Source of the DNA: Polynucleobacter sp. JS-JIR-5-A7
GTDB lineage: Bacteria > Pseudomonadota > Gammaproteobacteria > Burkholderiales > Burkholderiaceae
Direction of reading: 5' to 3'
Length of the DNA: 64,000 nucleotides
NCBI RefSeq assembly: GCF_018687935.1
Contig: NZ_CP061308.1
Coordinates: 304,048-368,047 of the forward strand
Shown: piece by piece, positions 19,828 through 28,975 of the stretch
Numbering within the stretch: position 1 is the first letter of the stretch
Layout: every line of letters begins with the position of its first letter
Notes under the pieces: model-generated
Database searches by the model: none
What the model saw: the letters and a program-made list of their open reading frames with translations, nothing else
Told to the model about the DNA's origin: nothing
Position numbers and translations under genes: made by a program

Positions 19828-20695
19828 TAATAAAAAAGTTCTTATTATTATGGCAACTTACAATGGGGAAAGTTGGGTAAAGGAGCAAATTTCAAGCATT
19901 CTTAATCAAACATATAAAAATACTGAATTAGTTATTTTTGATGATTTCTCTACTGATTCAACTGTAGATTTCATAAGTAGCAATTTTCCTGCAATCAAGA
20001 TTATTAAGCGTAGTAAAAATCTAGGCTCAGCGTCAAATAACTTCTTGCAGGCTCTTTCATCAATTGATTTGAGGCATTATGATTTCATATGTTTTTCTGA
20101 TCAAGATGACTTATGGATGAATGATAAAATTGAAAGAGCGTTAGCTTGTTTTAAGGATAAAAAAATTGATGGATATAGTTCAAATGTAAAATCATTTTGG
20201 GGGGCTAATTTTAAAGATTGCAAAATTAACGATAAATCATATGATCAGGTTGAGTATGACTATTTTTTTGAATCTGCCGGCCCAGGCTGTACGTATGTTT
20301 TATCAAGGGAGCTAGCTTCTGATATACAACTTTACATAATTAAAAACGGAGCTAACTTGGTAGAGCACTACGATTGGTTTATATACGCCTACAGTCGAAG
20401 TAGGGGTTATAAATGGTTTATTGATAAAAATCCTTCATTGTATTATCGTCAACATAATAGTAATTTCATAGGTGATAATGTTGGTTTTTTAGCCTACTAC
20501 AAACGTTTAAAAAACGTACTTAATGGTAGCTATAGATCCGAGGTTAATAATAACATTGATTATTTAAAATATAGTATTGATTATAAAAATAAAATTAATA
20601 GCAGATTATTTCTTGTGTGGAACTCATTCCACTTAAGAAGAAACCCTAGAGATAAATTGGCGCTATTCATTTTTATATTGTTATGTATATATTAA
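19820..20695 (+). CDS. GT2-family glycosyltransferase
   Basis: The 291-residue GT-A enzyme begins with IMATYNGESWVKEQI and has ILNQTYKNTELVIFDD, then SDQDDLWMNDK containing the DxD-like motif near residue 95. This is the pattern of RgpB-like rhamnosyl- or related transferases. YRQHNSN late in the sequence is also typical. It overlaps the carbamoyltransferase by 8 bases and the phosphoglycosyl transferase by 13. The sugar donor is unknown. Confidence 0.82.
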   Translation: MNNNKKVLIIMATYNGESWVKEQISSILNQTYKNTELVIFDDFSTDSTVDFISSNFPAIKIIKRSKNLGSASNNFLQALSSIDLRHYDFICFSDQDDLWMNDKIERALACFKDKKIDGYSSNVKSFWGANFKDCKINDKSYDQVEYDYFFESAGPGCTYVLSRELASDIQLYIIKNGANLVEHYDWFIYAYSRSRGYKWFIDKNPSLYYRQHNSNFIGDNVGFLAYYKRLKNVLNGSYRSEVNNNIDYLKYSIDYKNKINSRLFLVWNSFHLRRNPRDKLALFIFILLCIY

Positions 20696-21258
20696 TTTTT
20701 AAAAGATTATTTGATATATTTTTTTCTATAATCCTTATATTTTTTTTATCCCCCCTCTTTTTAATGATAGCTACTTCTATTTTATTGTTTGATTTTGGAC
20801 CAATTCTTTTTTTTTCAGATAGAGTGGGCATTAATAATCACATATTTCGTATGCCTAAATTCAGAACAATGAGTACCAAGACCCCGGTAGTTGCAACTCA
20901 TATTTTAGATAATTCTGAGGCTTATATTTCTAGACTTGGTAAAATTTTAAGGAAAACTAGCTTAGATGAAATTCCGCAAATATTTTCAATATTGATGGGA
21001 TCAATGAGTTTTGTTGGGCCTAGACCTGCTTTATACAACCAGCTTGATTTAATTCAATTAAGACTGGAGAGGGGTGTGCATAAAATTAGACCGGGTTTAA
21101 CTGGGCTGGCCCAAATTTCTGGCAGAGACTCCCTGTCGCTAGAAGAGAAAGCTGACTTTGATGCTATATACTCAAAAAATATTTCTTTTATAAATGATTG
21201 CGACATATTGTTTAAAACTGTTTTTTACGCGCTCACCTCAAAAAACATTCTGCATTAG
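20683..21258 (+). CDS. Short monotopic phosphoglycosyl transferase (PglC/WcaJ-type)
   Basis: At 191 residues this has the single N-terminal hydrophobic re-entrant helix (about residues 12-35) and the catalytic core of bacterial sugar transferases: DRVG, FRTM, LGKILRKTSLDEIPQ, MGSMSFVGPRP and RPGLTGLAQISGRD. It would transfer a phosphosugar to undecaprenyl phosphate, the first membrane step of glycan assembly. The downstream dehydratase suggests a UDP-deoxyamino sugar substrate. The small size matches PglC rather than the long WbaP form. Confidence 0.87.
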   Translation: MYILIFKRLFDIFFSIILIFFLSPLFLMIATSILLFDFGPILFFSDRVGINNHIFRMPKFRTMSTKTPVVATHILDNSEAYISRLGKILRKTSLDEIPQIFSILMGSMSFVGPRPALYNQLDLIQLRLERGVHKIRPGLTGLAQISGRDSLSLEEKADFDAIYSKNISFINDCDILFKTVFYALTSKNILH

Positions 21259-21303
21259 CAAAATTACCTTACAGAGGGGTCGTTTAGGCGCACTTAATTT
21301 AGG

Positions 21304-23295
21304 TTGAATCGTATTTATTATCTTCAAGTAATTTTTGTTGCTACTAAGGCTGTGCTGCTTAGGCAATCCCGCCTTGTAAAGCGCGTCCTTATTATTTTTT
21401 TAGATGTTTTGCTTAGTCTATTTACGGTTTGGTTGGCATTTGGACTTCGTCTTGATGATTGGCGTTTCATGCAGGGCGGCCTATTGTGGGCACTAATCAT
21501 CTCCTCTAGTCTTTCTATCCCAATTTTTAATTACTTCGGGCTATATCGTGCTATTGCAAGATATGCCGGCTCAGCTGTTTTTTATTCAATTACTAGCGCT
21601 TTCATTTTATATGGGCTTCTATTTTTTTCGATTTTTACACTTATTGGCATGGACAATGTTCCTCGGTCTATTGGTGTAATACAGCCTTTATTATTTTTTA
21701 TTTCAATTAGCTCGGTAAGATTTCTCGCTTGTTACTGGTTTGGGGGGGGTAGTGTAAATAAAAAAGGGCGCCAATTAGACCCAACAGTTATGCTTATTTA
21801 TGGAGCAGGTTCAGCAGGGCGTCAGCTAGCAGCAGCATTAAATGTGAATAAGGAAGTTGCTTTAAAAGGCTTTATTGATGATGACCCTCAATTACAGGGA
21901 AATACTGTGAATGGTCTGTGGGTATATTCCAGCCTCGACTTGAGGAGTCTATTAAAGAAATTATCTGTTACCGACATAGTATTGGCTATACCTTCTGCGA
22001 GTCAATCTCGTAGAAGGGAGATTATTGATTTGTTATATGGGTGTGGAGTCCGGGTGACTACAATTCCGAACCTTCTTGATATAAGATTAGGACGCATTAG
22101 CGCGGGAGATGTTATTGACTTGGATATGAATGACTTGCTAGGTCGTAAGGTAGTGCCGCCCAATATTTTATTGTTAGAAAAAAACATAAGAAATAAAGTA
22201 GTTTTAGTTACGGGTGCGGGTGGCTCTATAGGTAGCGAATTATGCAGACAAATTATCAAGTTTGCTCCTGAGAAATTAATTTTACTTGATAGTAGTGAGC
22301 ATGCCCTCTATACAATAAGCGAAGAATTAAAGAGATATTTCGGCGGCGATAATGGCTGTAACATTCCGGTTATATTTGATGAAAACTATCCGACCGAAGT
22401 TTTTGATGGCCATTCAATTCGGCTTTCTACTTGCTTAGGGTCGGTGCAAGATAAAAATTTGATAGCAAATATTCTTGCTAAGAATAAACCTTCAACAGTT
22501 TTTCATGCGGCTGCATACAAACATGTGCCATTGGTAGAGTTGAATCCAATTGAAGGCATAAAAAATAATGTTTTTGGCACTCTTAATTGTGCAATTGCCA
22601 GTATAGATGCCGAAGTATCGAATTTCATTTTGATTAGCACTGATAAGGCTGTAAGGCCAGCAAATGTTATGGGTGCGAGTAAGCGTGTCGCTGAATTAGT
22701 GCTACAGGCATTAGCTCAATTTGCACGCTTGAAAAGCTCGACAATTAAATTTTCAATGGTTCGATTCGGGAATGTTCTTGGGTCTTCTGGCTCAGTGGTG
22801 CCTCTCTTTAGTGCCCAGATTAAGGCTGGAGGGCCAATTACTTTGACGCATCCAGAGGTGACACGTTTCTTTATGACTATTCCAGAGGCGGCGCAATTGG
22901 TCATACAATCCAGCGCCATGACTTCTGGTGGAGATGTTTTTATCTTAGATATGGGTGACCCAATAAGGATTTATGACTTAGCCATTAAAATGATTTACCT
23001 GTCTGGGCGTATATTGAGAGATGAATCAACCGCTAGTGGGGATATAGAAATTGCAATAACTGGGTTGCGTTCTGGTGAAAAGCTTCATGAGGAGCTTCTT
23101 ATAGGAAATAACCCGCAGCCTACAGCCCACCCTAAAATTATGAAAGCGCATGAAGAGTTTTTATCTTGGGATAATCTAAGTATTGAATTAGAAAAACTCG
23201 AACGAGCGTTGGATGTTCGCAATCTTGATGCAGCATTAAATATTCTTAGCAGGTTGGTGCCGGGGTATGTTCGGAATGAAATCCACGGTGGCTAG
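21304..23295 (+). CDS. Membrane-anchored NDP-sugar 4,6-dehydratase (WbpM/CapD/FlaA1-like)
   Basis: The 663-residue protein has four N-terminal membrane helices (about residues 25-150), a CoA-binding-like domain with YGAGSAGRQLA, and a C-terminal SDR with VTGAGGSIGSELCRQI, DSSEHALY, AAYKHVPLVE and STDKAVRPANVMGASK. As in WbpM, catalytic Tyr is replaced by Met in the M-x3-K motif. It makes UDP-4-keto-6-deoxy-GlcNAc, a precursor for QuiNAc, FucNAc or bacillosamine. The listed start is TTG 21304 with weak ribosome-site support; a later GTG is possible. GC content returns towards background here. Confidence 0.88.
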   Translation: MNRIYYLQVIFVATKAVLLRQSRLVKRVLIIFLDVLLSLFTVWLAFGLRLDDWRFMQGGLLWALIISSSLSIPIFNYFGLYRAIARYAGSAVFYSITSAFILYGLLFFSIFTLIGMDNVPRSIGVIQPLLFFISISSVRFLACYWFGGGSVNKKGRQLDPTVMLIYGAGSAGRQLAAALNVNKEVALKGFIDDDPQLQGNTVNGLWVYSSLDLRSLLKKLSVTDIVLAIPSASQSRRREIIDLLYGCGVRVTTIPNLLDIRLGRISAGDVIDLDMNDLLGRKVVPPNILLLEKNIRNKVVLVTGAGGSIGSELCRQIIKFAPEKLILLDSSEHALYTISEELKRYFGGDNGCNIPVIFDENYPTEVFDGHSIRLSTCLGSVQDKNLIANILAKNKPSTVFHAAAYKHVPLVELNPIEGIKNNVFGTLNCAIASIDAEVSNFILISTDKAVRPANVMGASKRVAELVLQALAQFARLKSSTIKFSMVRFGNVLGSSGSVVPLFSAQIKAGGPITLTHPEVTRFFMTIPEAAQLVIQSSAMTSGGDVFILDMGDPIRIYDLAIKMIYLSGRILRDESTASGDIEIAITGLRSGEKLHEELLIGNNPQPTAHPKIMKAHEEFLSWDNLSIELEKLERALDVRNLDAALNILSRLVPGYVRNEIHGG

Positions 23296-23838
23296 GATAT
23301 CCTGCGCTATGTCTCAAGAAATTTATTAACACTCAACATCAATCTTCTAGTCTTAAAATCGTTAAAAAAGAGATGATGTTTCAAATCATTTAATAATTTG
23401 TTCACGTCTCATAATTCCTGGGTGTAATGGCAGGCTCAGCTAGATAGAAAACAAAGAAATGAGCGGTGCAGTAGAATCAATATAAGACTAGGTTAACCAT
23501 TACTCCAAACCCTGATTGATTTAAATGTAATGATTTTTTAATGGACAGCACTTACAATAAATTTTTAGCAATTTCTTGTATTTATTGATTTCGCAAAAAG
23601 TGATTTGATAACTTGGCCAGTGTTATTGTATTGATTACAAGTAGCAGTTGAGTTTGAGTTATGGCTAATTTTTCCTTAAATTTTGGGTTGACATAGTAAA
23701 GATTTCGAGGTAAAAAATTGTCATTAAGCATTAAACTCAAACCTAATTTTAAGTAATGATAACTATTTATTAATTGCTTAACCAAGCAGTAGTCACAAAG
23801 TACGATGTATTTTTATTGGAATAAGGGCTCAATACAAT
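23296..23838. other. 543-base gap between glycan locus and carbamoyltransferase module
   Basis: I see no convincing gene here. A 67-codon minus-strand frame has no ribosome site or recognisable motif. A 10-base palindrome AGGATATCCT overlaps the upstream stop but lacks a T tract. A candidate promoter for the downstream genes lies at 23688-23716. The sequence is AT-rich and without recognisable tRNA, repeat or insertion-sequence ends. Confidence 0.5.
23688..23716 (+). promoter_or_regulatory. Candidate promoter for the SxtJ-carbamoyltransferase module
   Basis: TTGACA (perfect -35) is followed by a 17-base spacer and TAAAAA (4 of 6 against TATAAT). It lies about 120 bases before the SxtJ-like gene and points towards it. 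In AT-rich DNA such matches occur by chance, so support is moderate. Confidence 0.35.
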
Positions 23839-24240
23839 ATGTCAAGTAACTCTAATTTTGTGGGGATGCCATCCAACGAAAAATTTGGCTGGGTTTTTAG
23901 CGTGATCTTTATTGTCACCTCCACTTATTTTTTTGGAAAACAAACTGCAGTTCCGGCAATAGCATCACTAATATTAGCCATACTCTTTGTTTTAACAACC
24001 TCTTTTACGCCAATTATTTTAGCTCCTCTCAACAAAGCTTGGTTTTTATTGGGGCTTTATTTGGGAAGGGTGGTAAGTCCTATTATTTTAAGTTTTATTT
24101 TTTTTCTCCTTGTTACCCCAGTCGCCTTAATTACGCAACAACTTGGCATGGACCCGCTGCGACTTAAAAGGCGGCAAGTTTCTAGTTATTGGATAGAAAA
24201 AGAACCGCTTGCAGCTTATTCATTTAAAAACCAATTTTAG
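23839..24240 (+). CDS. SxtJ-like small membrane protein
   Basis: The 133-residue protein has about three hydrophobic segments (residues 17-35, 38-58, 66-95) and a charged C-terminal tail containing DPLRLKRRQVSSYW. This matches the SxtJ family, named for a gene adjacent to the carbamoyltransferase SxtI in saxitoxin clusters and widespread beside NodU-type enzymes. Here the order SxtJ-like, 51-residue peptide, carbamoyltransferase is preserved. Its function is unknown; a membrane scaffold or acceptor-presenting partner is inference. Confidence 0.75.
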   Translation: MSSNSNFVGMPSNEKFGWVFSVIFIVTSTYFFGKQTAVPAIASLILAILFVLTTSFTPIILAPLNKAWFLLGLYLGRVVSPIILSFIFFLLVTPVALITQQLGMDPLRLKRRQVSSYWIEKEPLAAYSFKNQF

Positions 24241-24243
24241 AGA

Positions 24244-24399
24244 ATGATTATGGATTTTCTTAAGGAGCTTTGGGTTTTTTTAAGTAGGCGTAAAAAGCTT
24301 TGGCTTTTACCAATCATAGTTGTGATGGTACTTTTGGGATCGCTGCTAATTCTTGCCCAAGGTTCAGTATTGGCCCCATTTATTTACACACTATTCTAA
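24244..24399 (+). CDS. 51-residue single-pass membrane peptide (DUF5989-like)
   Basis: The frame begins ATGATTATG four bases after the SxtJ-like stop and encodes 51 residues: a short amphipathic start (MDFLKELWVFLSRRKK), one strong hydrophobic helix (about residues 19-41) and a short tail ending FIYTLF. The start could be ATG 24244 or 24250. Small proteins of this form (DUF5989 type) lie between SxtJ-like genes and carbamoyltransferases in many bacteria, which supports it as a true gene. It ends 14 bases before the downstream GTG start. Confidence 0.75.
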   Translation: MIMDFLKELWVFLSRRKKLWLLPIIVVMVLLGSLLILAQGSVLAPFIYTLF

Positions 24400-24412
24400 T
24401 TTTAAAAATTTC

Positions 24413-26254
24413 GTGTATATATTAGGGATTTCAGCCTATTACCATGACTCGGCAGCTTCTTTGGTGCATGATGGCAAGATAGTTGCTGCTGTACAGGAAG
24501 AGCGCTTTACTCGTAAAAAACATGACTCATCCTTTCCTAATCAGTCGATTACCTATTGCCTTAAAGAGGCGAGTATTCCACCGCATGAAGTTGACTATAT
24601 TGTTTTTTATGACAAACCTTTTTTAAAGTTTGAACGTCTTCTGGAGACCTACTTGACTTTTGCCCCAAAAGGCCTCCTAAGTTTTATCGCATCGATGTCC
24701 ATATGGCTTAAAGACAAGCTCTTTCAAAAGAGAGCGATAGTTAGAGCGCTACAAGATCTGTGGGGGACTGAAATCAAGTGGGAAGATCGATTGCTTTTCT
24801 CGGAGCATCATTTAAGTCATGCGGCAAGCGCTTTTTACCCCTCTCCATTTGAGTCTGCAGCAGTTCTGACGATGGATGGCGTGGGTGAGTGGACAACCAC
24901 ATCGCTGGCAATTGGTCAGGGGAATGGGCTTGAGGTAGTAAAAGAAATTCACTTCCCCCATTCTTTAGGTTTGTTATATTCTGCATTTACTTATTACACC
25001 GGTTTTAAGGTTAACTCTGGCGAATATAAAGTAATGGGCTTGGCGCCTTATGGAAATCCTGTATATGCTAATTTGATAAGAAATTATCTTATTGATATTA
25101 AAGAAGATGGATCATTTGCATTGGATATGAGCTACTTTAACTATTGCGCTGGTCTTAGCATGACTAATAAAAAGTTTAATGCTCTATTTGGCGGTCTACC
25201 AAGACAGCCTGAATCAGAATTGACTCAACGAGAGATGGATTTAGCCGCTTCCATTCAGGCGGTCACTGAGGAGGTAGTTATTAGATTGGCAAAGAGCATT
25301 GCAAGAAGCACGGGACAAAAGAATTTATGCCTTGCAGGCGGAGTGGCTCTTAATTGCGTGGCAAACGGAAAACTCTTGCGTGAGAATATATTCGAGAATA
25401 TATGGATACAGCCTGCATCAGGGGATGCTGGGGGGGCAATAGGCGCTGCGCTTGCCATTTATTACATTATGCTTAACCGGGCTCGAACGGTTGATACGAA
25501 TCAATTGGATGGCATGAGTGGCTCTTATTTAGGCCCTAAATTTACTCAAGAAGAAATTCACGAAGAGTTAACAAGATGTGGCGCCATTTTTACAACATAT
25601 GGACCAGACGAAGTCCTGGTAAAAACTGCGCATGCCTTAGCCGATGGAAAGGCTGTTGGATGGATGAGTGGTCGTATGGAGTTTGGACCACGTTCATTGG
25701 GCGGTAGGAGTATCTTAGCCGATCCAAGATCTGCAACAATGCAAAAATTACTTAACCTCAAAGTCAAATATCGGGAGTCGTTTAGACCTTTTGCGCCTAG
25801 TGTTTTACGCGAAGATGCTTCCGAATGGTTTGATCTAGATACAGACTCCCCTTACATGCTTTTAGTAGCTGATGTAGCCGAATCAAAGAGGTGCGCTTTG
25901 ACACAGAATGAAGAGGAGCTGTTCGGCATTGAAAAGCTCAATAAGGTACGCTCTTCAATTCCATCCGTAACCCATGTGGATTACTCCGCTAGGGTGCAAA
26001 CAGTTAGCGAAAAAACTAATCCACGGTATTACCAGCTTATTAAAAATTTCAAAAAGATCACAGGCTTCCCCGTTCTAGTAAATACTTCGTTTAATATTCG
26101 GGGCGAACCGATTGTTTGTTCGCCGACTGACGCATTTAGATGCTTTATGGGAACCGAATTGGATATTTTGGTGGTTGGAAATGCAATCTTAGAAAAGACT
26201 AAACAATCAAACTCATTGGGGGTTGATTACAAAAAAAAATATGAATTAGACTAA
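24413..26254 (+). CDS. NodU-family O-carbamoyltransferase (second copy)
   Basis: I start this at GTG 24413 because the next residues YILGISAYYHDSAAS are the conserved N-terminus of the family; the longer frame from TTG 24353 would run through the 51-residue gene. Motifs include EEHHLSHAAS-like SEHHLSHAASAF, EYKVMGLAPYG, GGVALNCVANG, GDAGGAIGAAL, FGPRSLGGRSILADPR and LVNTSFNIRGEPI. It is about 613 residues and complete. It carbamoylates a hydroxyl, probably on a surface glycan, given that the glycan locus ends about 1 kb upstream. Confidence 0.88.
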   Translation: MYILGISAYYHDSAASLVHDGKIVAAVQEERFTRKKHDSSFPNQSITYCLKEASIPPHEVDYIVFYDKPFLKFERLLETYLTFAPKGLLSFIASMSIWLKDKLFQKRAIVRALQDLWGTEIKWEDRLLFSEHHLSHAASAFYPSPFESAAVLTMDGVGEWTTTSLAIGQGNGLEVVKEIHFPHSLGLLYSAFTYYTGFKVNSGEYKVMGLAPYGNPVYANLIRNYLIDIKEDGSFALDMSYFNYCAGLSMTNKKFNALFGGLPRQPESELTQREMDLAASIQAVTEEVVIRLAKSIARSTGQKNLCLAGGVALNCVANGKLLRENIFENIWIQPASGDAGGAIGAALAIYYIMLNRARTVDTNQLDGMSGSYLGPKFTQEEIHEELTRCGAIFTTYGPDEVLVKTAHALADGKAVGWMSGRMEFGPRSLGGRSILADPRSATMQKLLNLKVKYRESFRPFAPSVLREDASEWFDLDTDSPYMLLVADVAESKRCALTQNEEELFGIEKLNKVRSSIPSVTHVDYSARVQTVSEKTNPRYYQLIKNFKKITGFPVLVNTSFNIRGEPIVCSPTDAFRCFMGTELDILVVGNAILEKTKQSNSLGVDYKKKYELD

Positions 26255-26483
26255 ATTTTTTATTAGCAATTAAACTCAAAATTTCCCTATAAATTAATTA
26301 TTTAAAATGAGGTAATTAATAAAGTAATCATATTAAAGTACATCTTGAGCTGCATGGATTAAGTGTAATTTCTTGGTGGATTAGGGAAAAATGATCAACC
26401 TGAAGCTGATAATAATTGCACGACATTAGTATTAAGCTGCGACATCATAAAATCAATGATATTTTTTTGAAAATTTAACGTAT

Positions 26484-27608
26484 TTATTTAATTCGCCTTG
26501 CAAGCTCATTTGCAACTATTTGATTTCCTTCTTTGTTGAAATGAATATCTCCCTCAACAAAAAGATTCTTATACCAATTTGGATCAGTTCGAGAAGCCTC
26601 TATAAAATTTGGATACAAATTTATAAGTCCAGCACATTTACTCATACTAATGCATGCGTCGCCTATAAATTTTTCCCAATTCGTGCTTGAGGATTTAAAT
26701 TTTATTTGTGCAGGCCATGGATAAATGAGTAAATAAAATTCACCATTTTTATTGCTTGCAAGAGAATTAATTTTTTGCAAATTATTTAATATCTTTCCTT
26801 TTGCATTTTCAATGCCAATGGGAGCATATCCCTCAGGATAAAATTTGTTGTTCAAGACTTGAAGTTCTTTGCTCCAGGTGAATGCTGATCTTGGATTTAG
26901 AAAGGGATCCGGCCAACCAGCCCCTTTAATTTGAAATATTTGATGCTTAATATATCTTATTATGCGAGTTGTTAATATAAATCTTTGTAAGATAAGATTT
27001 CTCAGGGAATCTTTTTCTATTGACTGTTGATTCATCTCTCTTGGCTCATCACTATCGCTGCCTCCGGAAGCCCATCTAGTTGCCTCATCCTGCACATCGC
27101 TGATATCTACGGCAAGAACAAATTTATGCCGCTCTCCATTAAGCTCCTCAATTAATTTCTTATAAATATAATAATAAACAGTGGGAGAGTAAGAGGGTAC
27201 ACCAAGATTAACGACACAATACTTACTTAGACTTTCAAATTTCCCGACAAAAGTTTCATCCCAAGGACCATTTATTCCATATGTAAAAGAGTCTCCAATG
27301 AAATATAAATTCTCTTTGCACCCCGAAATATTTTGACTATTCGCAATTCTGCGGCCGCGAGCATCTGTGGTGAGGCGATAGTTGTTATTTCCCCAGATTT
27401 GAAAGCCATCATAGTTTCGCTTTAGCTCATAAAAACCAGATGGATGTAAAACAAGATTATTTTTATTTTTTTCATTTCCTAACTGACTTGTAGAAAAAAT
27501 AAAATCGAGTAAAAAAAAAATAACAAATGTCGCAAAAAAAGAAATTACAGGAATGAGAATTGCAAAAAATTTATTTTTGCAATTATTGTGGTTATTTATA
27601 TTTTTCAT
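26484..27608 (-). CDS. Membrane-anchored SGNH/GDSL-like protein
   Basis: The 374-residue protein has one N-terminal membrane helix (about residues 13-36) and an exported domain with FIGDSFTYGING, the block I GDS motif of SGNH hydrolases. A late DIHFNKEGNQIVA gives the Asp-x-His pair of block V (the D-I-H segment). It could be an acyl-esterase or acetyltransferase-like enzyme acting on periplasmic glycan. It converges on the carbamoyltransferase with a 229-base gap. SGNH proteins commonly accompany SxtJ/carbamoyltransferase modules, so a shared glycan target is plausible. Confidence 0.7.
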   Translation of the reverse strand: MKNINNHNNCKNKFFAILIPVISFFATFVIFFLLDFIFSTSQLGNEKNKNNLVLHPSGFYELKRNYDGFQIWGNNNYRLTTDARGRRIANSQNISGCKENLYFIGDSFTYGINGPWDETFVGKFESLSKYCVVNLGVPSYSPTVYYYIYKKLIEELNGERHKFVLAVDISDVQDEATRWASGGSDSDEPREMNQQSIEKDSLRNLILQRFILTTRIIRYIKHQIFQIKGAGWPDPFLNPRSAFTWSKELQVLNNKFYPEGYAPIGIENAKGKILNNLQKINSLASNKNGEFYLLIYPWPAQIKFKSSSTNWEKFIGDACISMSKCAGLINLYPNFIEASRTDPNWYKNLFVEGDIHFNKEGNQIVANELARRIK

Positions 27609-27846
27609 TTATATGAGTATAAAAACTATTTAATTTCCTTGTTCATATTTTGATCTATACATGATGCGCCTGTAGCTTTAAAAAATGAAATATAGGATTT
27701 TTTATGTGGTTACTTGGTCATAATTAATTCTTTAAGCTATTGGGGAAAGGCTTGGGTAACAAGTTATTAATAGGACGCCAAAATTCTATGTAAATTATAA
27801 TTTCAATACTGATCTATAGGTAATATGAAGCTAAAAATTCCCTATG

Positions 27847-28866
27847 CTATGGAACTAAACTCAAAAACAAATACTCAAAGAAGATTATCAAATGAACCAT
27901 ACCCTGAAGTAAGGTGGTTCTACCAATGGCTAGAGTTAGCGCCCCAATAAAGAATGACAAATACATCAGCGTCATATTAAGGTCGCTGATGCCCAGACTT
28001 AGCGGGAGATTAAAGAAAATAGCAATCGCTGCAACTGTGGGAATGGTGAGTCCAATGCTGGCTAAAGCAGAGCCTAGGGCTAAGTTCAAACTACTTTGTA
28101 AGCGATTAGCTTTAGCAGCTCTGATAGCAGCAAAACCTTCTGGTAACAATACCAAGAGTGCGATAGCAATACCCACAATAGTTTTAGTTGCTCCTGCAGC
28201 AGCAACACCCTTCTCAATCGCTGGACTTAACAGCTCTGCAAGCCCTACTACCATGATAAGTGATAGCAAAAGCAATATGGCACTAACTGCCGTCTTTACA
28301 TTGCTTGGCTTGAGCGCATGAAAATTAATATCTGTTTTTTTATCTTCTGTACTTGGTAGGTAGTAGTCGCGATGGCTAACTGTTTGAAAGAATAAGAATG
28401 CAATATAAAGAGCAAATGAAGCCACACCAGCAAAGGCTAGTTGGCTCTTTGTAAAGTCAGGCCCTGGCGTACTGATGGTTACAATCGGCATAACCAAAAT
28501 AAAAGTGGCTAAGGCAGTCAGTACTGCCAACGCTGAGTTGGTACCCTCATTTCTGAAAGTCATTTCATGGTGAGTGAGGCCGCCCACAAAGATGCAAAGG
28601 CCAATAACGCCATTCACCACAATCATTACCGTAGCGAACACCGCATCACGTGCAATAAATTCTGATCCTTCGTGGCCCGTGAGCATCATGGAGATAATGA
28701 GCGATACCTCAATAATGGTGACGCTAATCGATAGCACTAATGTTCCAAATGGCTCACCTATTTTGTGGGCGATTGCTTCAGCGTGATGAACGGCTGATAG
28801 AACGGCACCAATTAGAGTGACGCTCATAAGGGCAATAAACCAAGTTTGGCTTAATAGGGCAGTCAT
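27847..28866 (-). CDS. chaA: Calcium/sodium:proton antiporter, ChaA-like (CaCA family)
   Basis: This 339-residue protein has about ten to eleven membrane segments in two repeats. Conserved acidic pieces of the cation exchanger family appear in VTIIEVSLIISMML and LLPEGFAAIRAAKANR, the alpha-repeat helices of ChaA-type exchangers. It would export Ca2+ or Na+/K+ in exchange for protons at the inner membrane. It stands alone, divergent from cbiX. Confidence 0.85.
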   Translation of the reverse strand: MTALLSQTWFIALMSVTLIGAVLSAVHHAEAIAHKIGEPFGTLVLSISVTIIEVSLIISMMLTGHEGSEFIARDAVFATVMIVVNGVIGLCIFVGGLTHHEMTFRNEGTNSALAVLTALATFILVMPIVTISTPGPDFTKSQLAFAGVASFALYIAFLFFQTVSHRDYYLPSTEDKKTDINFHALKPSNVKTAVSAILLLLSLIMVVGLAELLSPAIEKGVAAAGATKTIVGIAIALLVLLPEGFAAIRAAKANRLQSSLNLALGSALASIGLTIPTVAAIAIFFNLPLSLGISDLNMTLMYLSFFIGALTLAIGRTTLLQGMVHLIIFFEYLFLSLVP

Positions 28867-28975
28867 AGATGCATTCTGGAAAATGAGGTTAAGCTAGCGG
28901 GTGAATTCACCCTAAAACGATTGATTATTGATTTTTAACTATTCATTACTGATTACTGAGAGTTTATAGCCATCC

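Noticed and set aside
23582..23785. 67-codon minus-strand open frame in the gap after the glycan locus
   Set aside because: It has no ribosome site, no recognisable motif, and AT-rich composition in which chance frames of this size are common.
24353..24412. N-terminal extension of the second carbamoyltransferase
   Set aside because: It lies in the coding region of the 51-residue gene and precedes the conserved family N-terminus; GTG 24413 fits better.
27914..28321. 135-residue plus-strand frame
   Set aside because: It is a shadow of the antiporter gene on the other strand, with no ribosome site or motif.
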